DNA from: Candidatus Zipacnadia bacterium
GTDB lineage: Bacteria; Armatimonadota; Zipacnadia; Zipacnadales; Zipacnadaceae
Direction: 5' to 3'
Assembly: GCA_029821195.1 (NCBI GenBank)
Contig: JALGTU010000005.1
Location: 1 to 45,009 of the forward strand
Length of the DNA stretch: 45,009 bases
Position numbers and translations under genes: made by a program. Below are positions 15,966-24,044 of this stretch, piece after piece. The notes beneath the pieces are model-generated. The model was not told the DNA's origin. It made no database searches and saw nothing but the letters and a program-made list of their open reading frames with translations. How positions within the stretch are numbered: the first letter of the stretch is position 1; every line of letters starts with the position of its first letter.

Positions 15966-17795
15966 CTATTGCTGCACGTTGGCCGGGGTTACCAGGTGGA
16001 CGCGGCCCCCAGTTTGCCGGTTGTAGCGGCCGGGACCTAAGAGTTGGTCGGCCAGATCGTTTTGGTGCGCCGGCAGCAGGATTAGCCCGGCAGGCAGGCC
16101 AGGGTGCGGATAGATGGCCACTTCGCCGCTGCCATACGGCGTGGTAACCTCCCCCGACCGGCCCGGCCGGATCTCTTCCTTCGCCAGGTCACCGGGATTC
16201 ATCAGCACGTATCCGACCAGCCAGTCGCGCATCTCCCGGAATAGCACGGGTATCGCCCGCATGCGCCAGTCGTGTATCCACCAGTTGCGGTCGTATCGGC
16301 TGACAATCTTATACGGCCACTGATCGGAGGCCTCCTGAGCGGGCGCCTGGTAGTCGCGCTCGACGACACCAGTCTGCTGACTCAGCGATCTTGCGCCTAG
16401 TCGTTGCGGGCCGCTCTGGCGAAGCACAGCCAGATCAATCTCTTCGTACCCAGCTACCTCCGCCTTAATCTGTTCCCAGATCGCGTCAACCTCGCTCGGG
16501 CCGGGCCCTTTGCCCAGTTGCACGGCCAATTCGGCCAGTATCTGCGGCAAGTAGCGTACCCCTTCAAGCGCCGCCACCGCCTGCCCGCTCCAGCGGACGG
16601 TGCCGTCCAGCCAGGTGAAGCTGCCCTCTTTCTCTGCGTGGACAGCCATCGGCAGAGCCACGTCCGCAATCTCGGCGGTCGGGGTGCAGAAGCTGTCCAG
16701 GACGATGAGGGGTTTCGATCCTTGCGCCAGGGCCCGGACACCCGACTCGCCGATCCAGCCGGTCAACTCTTCACCAATAACGACAATAGCGTCCACTTCT
16801 GCTTGATCGGGATCGAGAATCTCAAACAGGCCCAGCGCTTCCGCCCCCGCGGCTGGCTCCGGCGTCAAGCCCATCTGCTCCACTCCCACCGAGTTGGCCG
16901 CGCCCGCAACCGCAAAGATGTCGGCCTGCTGGCTGCCAGAGGCGTTGATCTGCTTGGCAAGCTCGGCGGCGAGCATGCCCGGCTCGGGCGTAGCGAAGGC
17001 CCGCATCGAGAACACGATCCCTATCCGCCCGGCCGATTGAATCAACTCTGCGACGCTGTCGAGCTGCTGCGCGAGGCTATCCGCGCCGAGATTGCTCAGA
17101 TCCAGGGCCGCTGCCGATTCGACTTCCCCAGCCGTGAGCTTCAGAAGCTGTTGGAGCAGCGCCGCCGTTGCTCCGGGAACGTGCTGGACATACACCTCAG
17201 CGCCACCAGCCAGGCCGTCGTCCAGCTCGTCAAAGAGTATCAGGCGTGTCCCGGCCTGCTGAGCTTTCTTCACCCACGATCCGGCTTGGGCATTGAGTTG
17301 GCGCAGGCTGGAATTGAGGCAGACAAGCAGGTCGTAGTTGACCATCTCATCAAGCCCGGGCCGCGCATACAGCTCGCCCGGGCTGTATTGCAAACCCCAC
17401 AGGCTCGGCCCATCCACGGCTCGACCAAAGTTATCAACATGGGCTGTGCCCACCACCTGACGAGCGAAATAATTGGCAGCAAAGCCTTCCTCGTTGCTGA
17501 GGTGGCCGGCTGCCACTATGCCGATCCGACTGCCCTCGGTGCCACCGAGCAGCTCCGCCGCCTTCGCCATACCCTCCGACCAGGAAGCGGGCTCACCGGC
17601 AATCAGTGGCGAGGTCAGCCGCGCGGCGTTGCGCAGCATATCCCCAATCTGCCAGCCCCGCACGCACAATTGCCCCTGGGATATTGCGTTGCTGCGACTG
17701 GGAACCACCGAGGTAGAAAACTCACTCTCGCACTGCAGGTACATCCCACAACCGGCCCCACAAAAGGGGCAAATTATCGGGACCAAGCGGTTCAT
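15966..17795 (-). CDS. Formate-dehydrogenase/NuoG-like protein lacking the catalytic Cys/Sec
   Basis: A 609-residue member of the molybdopterin oxidoreductase superfamily. The N-terminal [4Fe-4S] domain is intact (CPFCGAGC at residues 9-16, then QLCVRGW). The FDH active-site segment known as ARVUHGPS in E. coli FdhF aligns with GRAVDGPS here, so the Sec/Cys position is Val and the adjacent catalytic His is Asp. There is no in-frame TGA. The later ADVALPMAVHAEKEGSFT segment and a short C-terminal molydopterin-binding-like domain look NuoG-like. It is the first gene of the block and lies 9 bases before the AsrA-like gene. It probably conducts electrons rather than oxidising formate. Whether it binds a pterin cofactor is uncertain. 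Confidence 0.85.
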   Translation of the reverse strand: MNRLVPIICPFCGAGCGMYLQCESEFSTSVVPSRSNAISQGQLCVRGWQIGDMLRNAARLTSPLIAGEPASWSEGMAKAAELLGGTEGSRIGIVAAGHLSNEEGFAANYFARQVVGTAHVDNFGRAVDGPSLWGLQYSPGELYARPGLDEMVNYDLLVCLNSSLRQLNAQAGSWVKKAQQAGTRLILFDELDDGLAGGAEVYVQHVPGATAALLQQLLKLTAGEVESAAALDLSNLGADSLAQQLDSVAELIQSAGRIGIVFSMRAFATPEPGMLAAELAKQINASGSQQADIFAVAGAANSVGVEQMGLTPEPAAGAEALGLFEILDPDQAEVDAIVVIGEELTGWIGESGVRALAQGSKPLIVLDSFCTPTAEIADVALPMAVHAEKEGSFTWLDGTVRWSGQAVAALEGVRYLPQILAELAVQLGKGPGPSEVDAIWEQIKAEVAGYEEIDLAVLRQSGPQRLGARSLSQQTGVVERDYQAPAQEASDQWPYKIVSRYDRNWWIHDWRMRAIPVLFREMRDWLVGYVLMNPGDLAKEEIRPGRSGEVTTPYGSGEVAIYPHPGLPAGLILLPAHQNDLADQLLGPGRYNRQTGGRVHLVTPANVQQ

Positions 17796-18005
17796 AACTC
17801 CAAGTCCTCAAATCTGTTCAGGGCAAGCTTGTCCGGGGGGGCTGTCGTTCGCTGGCGGTCCATAATCAAGCCGCTTTTACGGCTGCCAGGCAAAAAATTT
17901 TTGAGTCCGCCCACACGTCAACACAACTTAAGCGCCAGGCTGGAGAGTACCCCAGGATGACGCCGAGATAACAGTAACCCCATCACTCACAATCCAAGCT
18001 AAATA
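17796..18005 (-). promoter_or_regulatory. About 200-nt untranslated leader of the hydrogenase block
   Basis: The stretch between the predicted start of transcription near 17998 and the FDH-like ATG at 17795 has no supported ORF. On the transcript it contains an AGCCG-TAAAAG-CGGCT hairpin, an A/T-rich patch (CAAAAATTTTTTG) and a GGAC-TTGGAG ribosome-binding region just before the ATG. Its length is unusual for this gene-dense region, so a cis-regulatory RNA is possible. I do not recognise a known riboswitch class. Confidence 0.35.
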
Positions 18006-18034
18006 ACTATAACATATCTGCGCCCAAATTGCAA
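18006..18034 (-). promoter_or_regulatory. Sigma70-type promoter of the hydrogenase block
   Basis: Read on the minus strand: -35 TTGCAA (18034-18029), a 17-base spacer and -10 TATAGT (18011-18006) preceded by TGT, an extended -10. The same TTGCAA -35 with the same spacing occurs at the rimP operon promoter, which supports it as a housekeeping-type promoter of this genome. Confidence 0.6.
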
Positions 18035-18140
18035 GACCCAAACAGCACCCCAGAGCCTGTCTTTTCACCTGCGCTCCCAGCGGACAACCTCGCCCCAGCC
18101 CCCATCCCACTCCTTGCTCAGGCCCCACCACCAGAGCATG

Positions 18141-19106
18141 TTAGCCGCGACTAGTCAGGAATTCGGCCACCTGCTGCCGGGTCGGTAGAGCGGGAATGCA
18201 GCCTTTGCCCGTGGCTGTCAGCGCGGCGGCGGCGTTGGCGAAAGTCACGATCTTCTGCAGCGAATACCAGTCAAGATCCGCAGTGTCTGCATCGGACTCC
18301 AGCAGCCCGACCAGGACCCCAGCGGCAAACGCATCGCCGCTGCCGACGGTGTCGGCCACCTCGACGGTAAAGCCCGGGATATGCCCGCCCTCGTGGCCGT
18401 TGTAGACGTAAGCGCCCTCCGCGCCCAGCGTGACCGTGACCAGTTCCGGTCCCATCTCCCACAGCGCCGCCGCACCTTCTGCGAGGTCGGTGACGCCGAT
18501 GATGAACTGCATCTCTTCCCCGCTTACCTTAAGAAAATCGCACTTTGCTATCGCCTCCAGGGACCAGCGCATAGTCTCTTTCGGGCTGGGCCACAACGAC
18601 GGCCGCAGGTTCACGTCGAGGCTGATGATCATCCCCTGCTCGGCTGCCCACTGGACCGCCTCCAGCGTAGCGTGGCGCGCGGGGGTGTTTATCAGTGTAA
18701 TCGTCCCGAAGTGAAAGATTTCCGCGGTGTTGAGGTAGGCCAAGTCCAGTTCGGACGGGCGGAGCATCTGGTCGGCGCTGTGCTTGACGTGAAAACTGAA
18801 GTCGGGGATGCCGTCCTCGTCCACAGCTACGAAGGCAAGTTGGGTGGCGCAGTCGGGGTCCTGGAGGAACTGCTCGGTGTCCACGCCGACGGCTGCCAGG
18901 CTCTGGCGCATAAAATCGCCAAAATGGTCACCCCCGGCCTTGCAGATGACCCCGGCGCTGGCCCCGAGCCGGACGGCCGCGGCGGCGACGTTGAGAGGTG
19001 CACCGCCCGCGGCCTTGTCGAAGTTAGTGGCCGACACCAGGTCACGGGCCGGCTGGCTACAGACCATATCAACTACCGGTTCGCCTAGGCAGATAATGTC
19101 AGGCAT
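18141..19106 (-). CDS. PfkB-family carbohydrate kinase, fructokinase-like
   Basis: A 321-residue ribokinase/PfkB-family kinase that phosphorylates a sugar using ATP. The N-terminal GG signature is AAGGAPLNVAAAAVRLG (33-48) and the C-terminal signature is DTVGSGDAFAAGVLVGLL, whose Asp in GSGDAF is the catalytic base. Overall sequence (CLGEPVVDMV at the start, SLDVNLRPSLWP in the middle) resembles fructokinases. A GGAGG site lies 10 bases before the ATG. It follows a second PfkB gene on the same strand with about 46 bases between. The true substrate is not determinable here. Confidence 0.9.
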   Translation of the reverse strand: MPDIICLGEPVVDMVCSQPARDLVSATNFDKAAGGAPLNVAAAAVRLGASAGVICKAGGDHFGDFMRQSLAAVGVDTEQFLQDPDCATQLAFVAVDEDGIPDFSFHVKHSADQMLRPSELDLAYLNTAEIFHFGTITLINTPARHATLEAVQWAAEQGMIISLDVNLRPSLWPSPKETMRWSLEAIAKCDFLKVSGEEMQFIIGVTDLAEGAAALWEMGPELVTVTLGAEGAYVYNGHEGGHIPGFTVEVADTVGSGDAFAAGVLVGLLESDADTADLDWYSLQKIVTFANAAAALTATGKGCIPALPTRQQVAEFLTSRG

Positions 19107-19152
19107 CTTAGCGGAACCTCCACTTCACACCGATGCTATCTGCGCGCACCGC

Positions 19153-20094
19153 TCAGGTCGTGCAGATATCCTCCCGCGGGATTTCCGCAAACGCGACCAT
19201 CCCGCGTAGTGCCTCGAACCGCTCGTACAGCTCCTCAGCCGTGAGCCGGCGCAATTCGTCCACCGAGAAATCCTCGACGCACGCCGAGGCCGTGACCGTG
19301 CCGATGGCCAGGGCCTGGCGGAGCTGCTCATCACCCACCTTGCCTGACCAAGCCAGGAAGCCGATGAACCCGCCGGCAAAGCTGTCGCCGGCGCCGGTGG
19401 GATCAATGACCGTGGCCAAGGGATAGCAGGGCAAGGCGAAATGACGGTCACACGAGACCAGCGAGGCGCCGTACTCGCCCTTCTTGATGATGAGGTACTT
19501 CGGCCCCATCTCGAGCACCTCGGCAGCGGCCCTCGCCAGATTGGGCTGGCCGGTGAGCTGGCGCAACTCAGCATCGTTCATCGCCGCGACCTCCACACGG
19601 CTCAGAACTTCGAGCAGGTCGTCGCGCGCGTTTTCGATCCAGAAGTTCATAGTGTCGCAGACGGTCAGGCGAGGCTGGTCCACTTGCTCCAGGACTCTAA
19701 GCTGCAGCGAGGGCAGAATGTTGGCCAGAAAGACGAAGTCACACTGGCGGGCCGCCTCTGGCAGAACCGGATCGAAGTCGGCGAACACATTGAGCTGCGT
19801 ATCGAGGGTACTAGCTTCGCCCATATCGTACTCGTACCGGCCCGACCAGCGAAACGACTTGCCGCCTTTGATTACCTCTACGCCCTCCAATGAGACGCCG
19901 CGCTGGGTGAGGTTATCGAGGGCTTCCTGGGGGAAGTCATCTCCGATCACACCCACCAGATGCACCGGGGCGAGCAGGCTGGCCGCAGTCGCCGCATACA
20001 CACCGGCGCCGCCCAGTGCTTCCTCGACCCGGCCAAACGGCGTTTCGACGGTATCCAGGGCCAACGAGCCTACTATCAAGACCTCGTTGTTCAT
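19153..20094 (-). CDS. PfkB-family sugar/nucleoside kinase
   Basis: A second ribokinase-family kinase, 313 residues. It starts with the VGSLALDTVETPFG segment common in this subgroup, has ALGGAGVYAATAASLL as the first PfkB signature, and DPTGAGDSFAGGFIGFL as the second with the catalytic Asp. The substrate-lid region differs from the downstream fructokinase-like paralogue, so they are not recent duplicates. AAGG lies 6 to 8 bases before the ATG. It is followed by the fructokinase-like gene and preceded by the DUF951 gene, all leftward. The phosphorylated substrate is unknown. Confidence 0.88.
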   Translation of the reverse strand: MNNEVLIVGSLALDTVETPFGRVEEALGGAGVYAATAASLLAPVHLVGVIGDDFPQEALDNLTQRGVSLEGVEVIKGGKSFRWSGRYEYDMGEASTLDTQLNVFADFDPVLPEAARQCDFVFLANILPSLQLRVLEQVDQPRLTVCDTMNFWIENARDDLLEVLSRVEVAAMNDAELRQLTGQPNLARAAAEVLEMGPKYLIIKKGEYGASLVSCDRHFALPCYPLATVIDPTGAGDSFAGGFIGFLAWSGKVGDEQLRQALAIGTVTASACVEDFSVDELRRLTAEELYERFEALRGMVAFAEIPREDICTT

Positions 20095-20126
20095 TGCCTA
20101 CCTTCTGGGGCGCAAGTCGTCCGAAC

Positions 20127-20342
20127 TCAGTTCTCAGCTTCCGGCGATTCTTCGGGCGAGCGGCGTGCCCGGATACGACGCACAAAACGACCGCGGGGCA
20201 TCATCATCACCCGCCCGCATCCGCAACAGCGGGCTCTGATATCCGCGCCCAGCCGGATGACCTCCCACTCCCTGCTACCGCACGGGTGGGGCTTTTTGAG
20301 CTGAACGATGTCACCAAGATGTATTCTGTCCGCAGTGGACAT
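20127..20342 (-). CDS. DUF951 small protein
   Basis: A 71-residue protein in the DUF951 family. It begins MSTADRIHLGDIVQLKKPHP, and contains CGSREWEVIRLGADIRARCCGCGR and a basic tail (MPRGRFVRRIRARR). The conserved GDIVxLKKPHPCG and GADI.xRCxGCGR motifs are clear; the cysteines suggest a metal or nucleic-acid binding role, but the function is unknown. In many Gram-positive-type genomes such genes lie near ychF, mscS or parB, which are absent here. The start ATG at 20342 lies 7 bases after the histidine-kinase stop, suggesting co-transcription. The longer in-frame upstream reading overlaps the kinase and is not coding. Confidence 0.85.
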   Translation of the reverse strand: MSTADRIHLGDIVQLKKPHPCGSREWEVIRLGADIRARCCGCGRVMMMPRGRFVRRIRARRSPEESPEAEN

Positions 20343-20349
20343 AGTACGC

Positions 20350-23220
20350 TTACTCAGACGCCTCTTCGCCGGCCAGGGGGATCGTAAAACTGAAGGTTGA
20401 GCCCCGGTCCACCTCGCTGTGGACTTCGATGGTTCCGCCGTGGGCCTCGACCAGATGTTTGCACAGGAACAGCCCCACGCCGGTCCCGGGCATACGTTTC
20501 TCATGAGCCTCATGCAATCGCCGGAAGCGCTGGAACAGGTTCGCTTTCTGCTCCGCAGAGATCCCAATTCCCTCGTCGCGCACTGCGAACCTGACGAAAT
20601 TGCCCTCCTGGCGGGCTGAGACCTCGACGGGGCCGCCGTCCGGCGAGAATTTGATGGCGTTGTTGATGAGGTTAGTCAGGATCTCGTCCAGTTTGCTCCA
20701 GTCGGCCCGGATCGGTGGCAGGTCGGCGGGAATATCCACGATCAACTCGTAATTCTGGGTATCGCGCGTGGTAAGATCAAAGATACTCCCCGGCAATTGC
20801 CCGAACCTGTCGGCGGCGATGACCTCCCACTCCACCGCCAGCGGACGGCCGGCTTCGATGCGGGATATATTCAAGAAGTCGGCCACCAGATGTTGCATCC
20901 GCTTGACGAGCTGCTCGATGTACGTGAGGTACGACCGGCCCTGCTCACTGAGCTGTTCATCGGTCGCCGTCATGAGGGTGACGAAGCCTTGGAGCGCGCC
21001 CAGCGGGTTATTCAACTCGTGGGACACAAACGAGATTAGGTCAGTGCGCATCCGGTTCAGCTCCACAAAGTGCGTGACGTCGCTCAGCACCAGACACTTG
21101 CCCAACTGCTCCTTGTGGTCCTGGACGAAGGCCAGATGCAAGCGCACGATATTGCCGCTGTCGGCGGGCAATTCCATCTGCTCGATATGGACACCCGAAT
21201 CCAGCGACAGGGGCCGAGCAAAGAGGTCGGCCACCCGGCTGTCTTTGATGACGCTCAGAATTGCCTCCCCCACCACCGCCGCACTGCGCAGGCCCAGCAT
21301 CTCCTCAGCAGCGCGGTTAATCAGCACAATTCGGTCGTGGGCATCGGTGGCTAGAACTCCGGAGGCCATCTGCGCGATTAGTGTCTCAATGCGCGCCTTT
21401 TCGTCGTTGAGCCGGGCATTGGCCTCGCGCAGTTCAGCATTGGCAAAATCCACCCGTTGCTGCAGCTCGGCATAAAGCCGGGCGCTGTCCAGGAACAGCG
21501 CCGCCTGTTGAGCAATGACCGTCAGGAGCCCCGCGTCATCTTCGGTAAACGCCATCCCCCCGAGCTTGTTGAGCGCTTCGATAACCCCCACCACCTCCCC
21601 GTGCAGCATCATCGGTACAGCCAGGACCGACTGCGTGGGGAAATCTAGGGCCTGCGCGATGTCGTGAGCCTGACGCGGGTCGCGGCCCGCGTCATTGACG
21701 ATCAGAGCCTCGCCGCTGGCCGCGACTTGCCCGGCGATCCCGTGCCCTAATTGCACCGTAAAGTCCTTAACCTCCTCCGCCTTCTCCCCAGTAGCCGCCA
21801 GGAATCGCAGTTGCCGATGGTCCTCGTCAATGACCAGGATCGAGGCCGCCTCCGCTCTCAGTTCAGTCTCGACCCACTGGAGCGTCTGGTCGAGTAGCTG
21901 ATCGCGGTCGAGGCTCGAGACAATCAGCCGGCCTACCCCAAGTATGCTCTGGATTCGGGCCTGAAGCTGAGCCTCCACACGCTCTCTCTCCTGCTCGCTA
22001 AGCGCAGCAGCCATGGCCACCAGCATCATAGCCACCGCGGCACTGCCCACAACCGGTAGAGCCATCGGTAAGACGATGTTGTTCACAAACAACAGTAGGC
22101 CCAGGCCCAGGTAGCCGACAACGGCCGTAACGCCGACGAGCAAAGCGGACCAGGCGTCCAGCCCGGCCAGCACCCCTCCCAGCACCAGGCACGCCACCGC
22201 TGTCAGCAAGATCGTCACCCACCAGGGCAGCGGGCGCAGAGCCCGCCCGTTGATGATGTTATCCAGCGCCACCGCGGCTATTTCAACGCCCGGTACCAGA
22301 GGCGAGACCGGCGACCGGTACAGCCGAGCAATGTCCACGGCCGTTGGCCCAACCAGCACGATCTTGCCCGCGAGTTGAGACCGCAGTTGCTCGGTGGGCA
22401 GATCGAAAACGTCAGCACACGAGACCATCTCGTAGCTGGGATATCCGCGGGGGAAGTTCAGCAACATCTCGCCGTTGCTATCCATCGGGATAACCGTCTC
22501 CCCCAGCCGCAGCCCCCCTTCTGCCGGCGACGCAGACACATGCTGTACTCCCGCCCCGATATTGAGGAACACGCGGGCCACTTCAGTCGGAAAACCGGGG
22601 TAGATACGCCCTTCGTCGGAGGCAATCAAGGGCATTCGTCGCAGCGTGCCTTCGGCTTCGGGCGTAACGTTGATTGTGCCCAACCCAGCTGCCGCCTCGA
22701 TCAGTCCTGGCTCAGGGATATGCAGCCGTCCCTCCCGGAGACTCACCGGGCGCGGCACCTTGCCGGCACCCACGGCGAACTGTGCCGCCGGCCCAACCTC
22801 GGGTGCCAGCGTACTGGGCTGTCCGCCCGGAGGCAAAATGACACTAGGCAGGACCACTGCGCCGTGCCTGCGCATCGCTTCAGCCAGTGCGGCGACACCC
22901 TCGCCAGCGGATTCCCGCTGCGCCTGAGTAATCAGGGCCACCGCATCCAACCCGATTACGTCAGCCCCCGCCTGGGCCAGCCGCGTCACCAACTCTCCCA
23001 TATCGCGGTACGACCAAGGCCAGGGGCCGATCTTGGCCACGCTCCGCTCATCAATAGCAACGATGACGATGCGCGACTCGGCCGGCTGGCGGCCGCGCAG
23101 TCGGAAAAGCACATCCTGGAAAGCAGGCTCCAGGCGCATCAGCCACGGCGAAAACAGTGCAATTACCAGGAAAACACTCGCGCCCAGCCACAACCCTCGC
23201 GCCCGTTTAGCTACCAACAT
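20350..23220 (-). CDS. Membrane sensor histidine kinase, CHASE2-GAF-PAS-HisKA-HATPase
   Basis: About 956 residues. One TM helix at the N-terminus is followed by a large extracytoplasmic CHASE2 domain (VIVAIDERSVAKIGPWPWSYRDM; VGPTAVDIARLYRSP), three or four TM helices, a GAF domain (SILVIDEDHRQLRF to AVPMMLHGEVVGVIEALNK), a coiled coil, a PAS domain (MASGVLATDAHDRIVLIN), then HisKA with the phospho-acceptor His near 734 (SHELNNPLGAL) and HATPase_c (NLINNAIKFSPDGG, DEGIGIS, GTGVGLFLCKHL). An in-frame start at 23286 exists, but ATG 23220 has GGAG 7 bases upstream and leads straight into the TM helix. No response regulator is adjacent, so it looks orphan. The signal is unknown. Confidence 0.92.
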   Translation of the reverse strand: MLVAKRARGLWLGASVFLVIALFSPWLMRLEPAFQDVLFRLRGRQPAESRIVIVAIDERSVAKIGPWPWSYRDMGELVTRLAQAGADVIGLDAVALITQAQRESAGEGVAALAEAMRRHGAVVLPSVILPPGGQPSTLAPEVGPAAQFAVGAGKVPRPVSLREGRLHIPEPGLIEAAAGLGTINVTPEAEGTLRRMPLIASDEGRIYPGFPTEVARVFLNIGAGVQHVSASPAEGGLRLGETVIPMDSNGEMLLNFPRGYPSYEMVSCADVFDLPTEQLRSQLAGKIVLVGPTAVDIARLYRSPVSPLVPGVEIAAVALDNIINGRALRPLPWWVTILLTAVACLVLGGVLAGLDAWSALLVGVTAVVGYLGLGLLLFVNNIVLPMALPVVGSAAVAMMLVAMAAALSEQERERVEAQLQARIQSILGVGRLIVSSLDRDQLLDQTLQWVETELRAEAASILVIDEDHRQLRFLAATGEKAEEVKDFTVQLGHGIAGQVAASGEALIVNDAGRDPRQAHDIAQALDFPTQSVLAVPMMLHGEVVGVIEALNKLGGMAFTEDDAGLLTVIAQQAALFLDSARLYAELQQRVDFANAELREANARLNDEKARIETLIAQMASGVLATDAHDRIVLINRAAEEMLGLRSAAVVGEAILSVIKDSRVADLFARPLSLDSGVHIEQMELPADSGNIVRLHLAFVQDHKEQLGKCLVLSDVTHFVELNRMRTDLISFVSHELNNPLGALQGFVTLMTATDEQLSEQGRSYLTYIEQLVKRMQHLVADFLNISRIEAGRPLAVEWEVIAADRFGQLPGSIFDLTTRDTQNYELIVDIPADLPPIRADWSKLDEILTNLINNAIKFSPDGGPVEVSARQEGNFVRFAVRDEGIGISAEQKANLFQRFRRLHEAHEKRMPGTGVGLFLCKHLVEAHGGTIEVHSEVDRGSTFSFTIPLAGEEASE

Positions 23221-23372
23221 CAATGTCTCCAGAGCAAATAATATCCGTGTGCTCCACTGCAACCACCTGCCCGGTGCGAGGGCCAAGCTGCCACGATCAG
23301 CCCCCGCTTGCCTACCAGTATACCAAAAAACCGCCTATTGTGCAGCTATTTGCCCCCTCGAGCTGTGGGCGG

Positions 23373-24032
23373 CTAATCCCGCCCCCCAATTACCACCACA
23401 ATCGTACCCACAACTGCCCACAGATTCAGCATTAGCGAGCGGTGGCGCAGGTAGTACAAATCGTAGTGCAGATTCGCGGTGATCGGCTGGTCCTTGCGCC
23501 CCAGAATCTGCCACAGGCCCGTCACGCCGGGCTTGACCAGCAGCCGCTGCCGCTGCCACGGCGCATACCGACGCACAAACAGGGGCATCTCCGGACGCGG
23601 CCCCACCAGGCTCATATTGCCCACCAGCACGTTGATAAGTTGGGGCAGTTCGTCGAGGGAATGCCGGCGCAGCCACCGCCCCAGCGGGGTGACGCGCTCG
23701 TCGTTGAGCGGCGGGGGTGCCTGTGCCGCCGGATCGGCTCGGGCGTACATCGTCCGGAACTTGTACATAACGAATTCCCGGCCCCGGTAGCCGACTCGAA
23801 CCTGGCGGAAGACCGCCGGCCCCGGCGATTCCCGCTTTATGAGCCAGGCAATTACCACGGCGAGTGGCGCAAGCAGCACCAGCATCGCCGCCGCCCCCAG
23901 AATATCGAGCAGACGGATCGCCAGCCACTCTCCCACCGGCAACCGCCGTGGGGTGACCGGTCTGTCGCCAAGCAGCGCATCAGATTCGGGCATCATAGAT
24001 TCGCAGACGCCGTGTGAGTTGCGTCGGTTCAA
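23373..24032 (-). CDS. Polyprenyl-phosphate sugar-phosphate transferase (bacterial sugar transferase family)
   Basis: A 219-residue monotopic/membrane initiating glycosyl-phosphate transferase, the enzyme class that puts the first sugar phosphate on undecaprenyl phosphate for exopolysaccharide or O-antigen synthesis. There is a single N-terminal hydrophobic helix at about 42-66, then the family motifs VMYKFRTMYARAD, RRHSLDELPQLINVL with the catalytic Asp-Glu pair, SLVGPRPEMP and VKPGVTGLWQILGR. The first possible start is a TTG at 24032; an ATG at 23996 gives a 207-residue form. Neither has a good ribosome-binding site, so the start is unresolved. No other polysaccharide genes are in view. 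Confidence 0.9.
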   Translation of the reverse strand: MNRRNSHGVCESMMPESDALLGDRPVTPRRLPVGEWLAIRLLDILGAAAMLVLLAPLAVVIAWLIKRESPGPAVFRQVRVGYRGREFVMYKFRTMYARADPAAQAPPPLNDERVTPLGRWLRRHSLDELPQLINVLVGNMSLVGPRPEMPLFVRRYAPWQRQRLLVKPGVTGLWQILGRKDQPITANLHYDLYYLRHRSLMLNLWAVVGTIVVVIGGRD

Positions 24033-24044
24033 TTGTACTATTTA

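Noticed and set aside
2819-17795. Respiratory complex I (nuo) operon
   Set aside because: The NuoD-like subunit keeps both NiFe Cys pairs and a cleavable tail, hycI and hyp genes are present, and NuoA, NuoJ, NuoE and NuoF equivalents are missing.
15966-17795. Selenocysteine-containing formate dehydrogenase
   Set aside because: The Sec/Cys position is a Val codon and there is no in-frame TGA; the upstream and downstream frames give no alternative.
16404-17960. 518-codon open frame on the plus strand opposite the FDH-like gene
   Set aside because: It is the antisense of a well-conserved gene and has no recognisable domain; long antisense frames are common in GC-rich genes.
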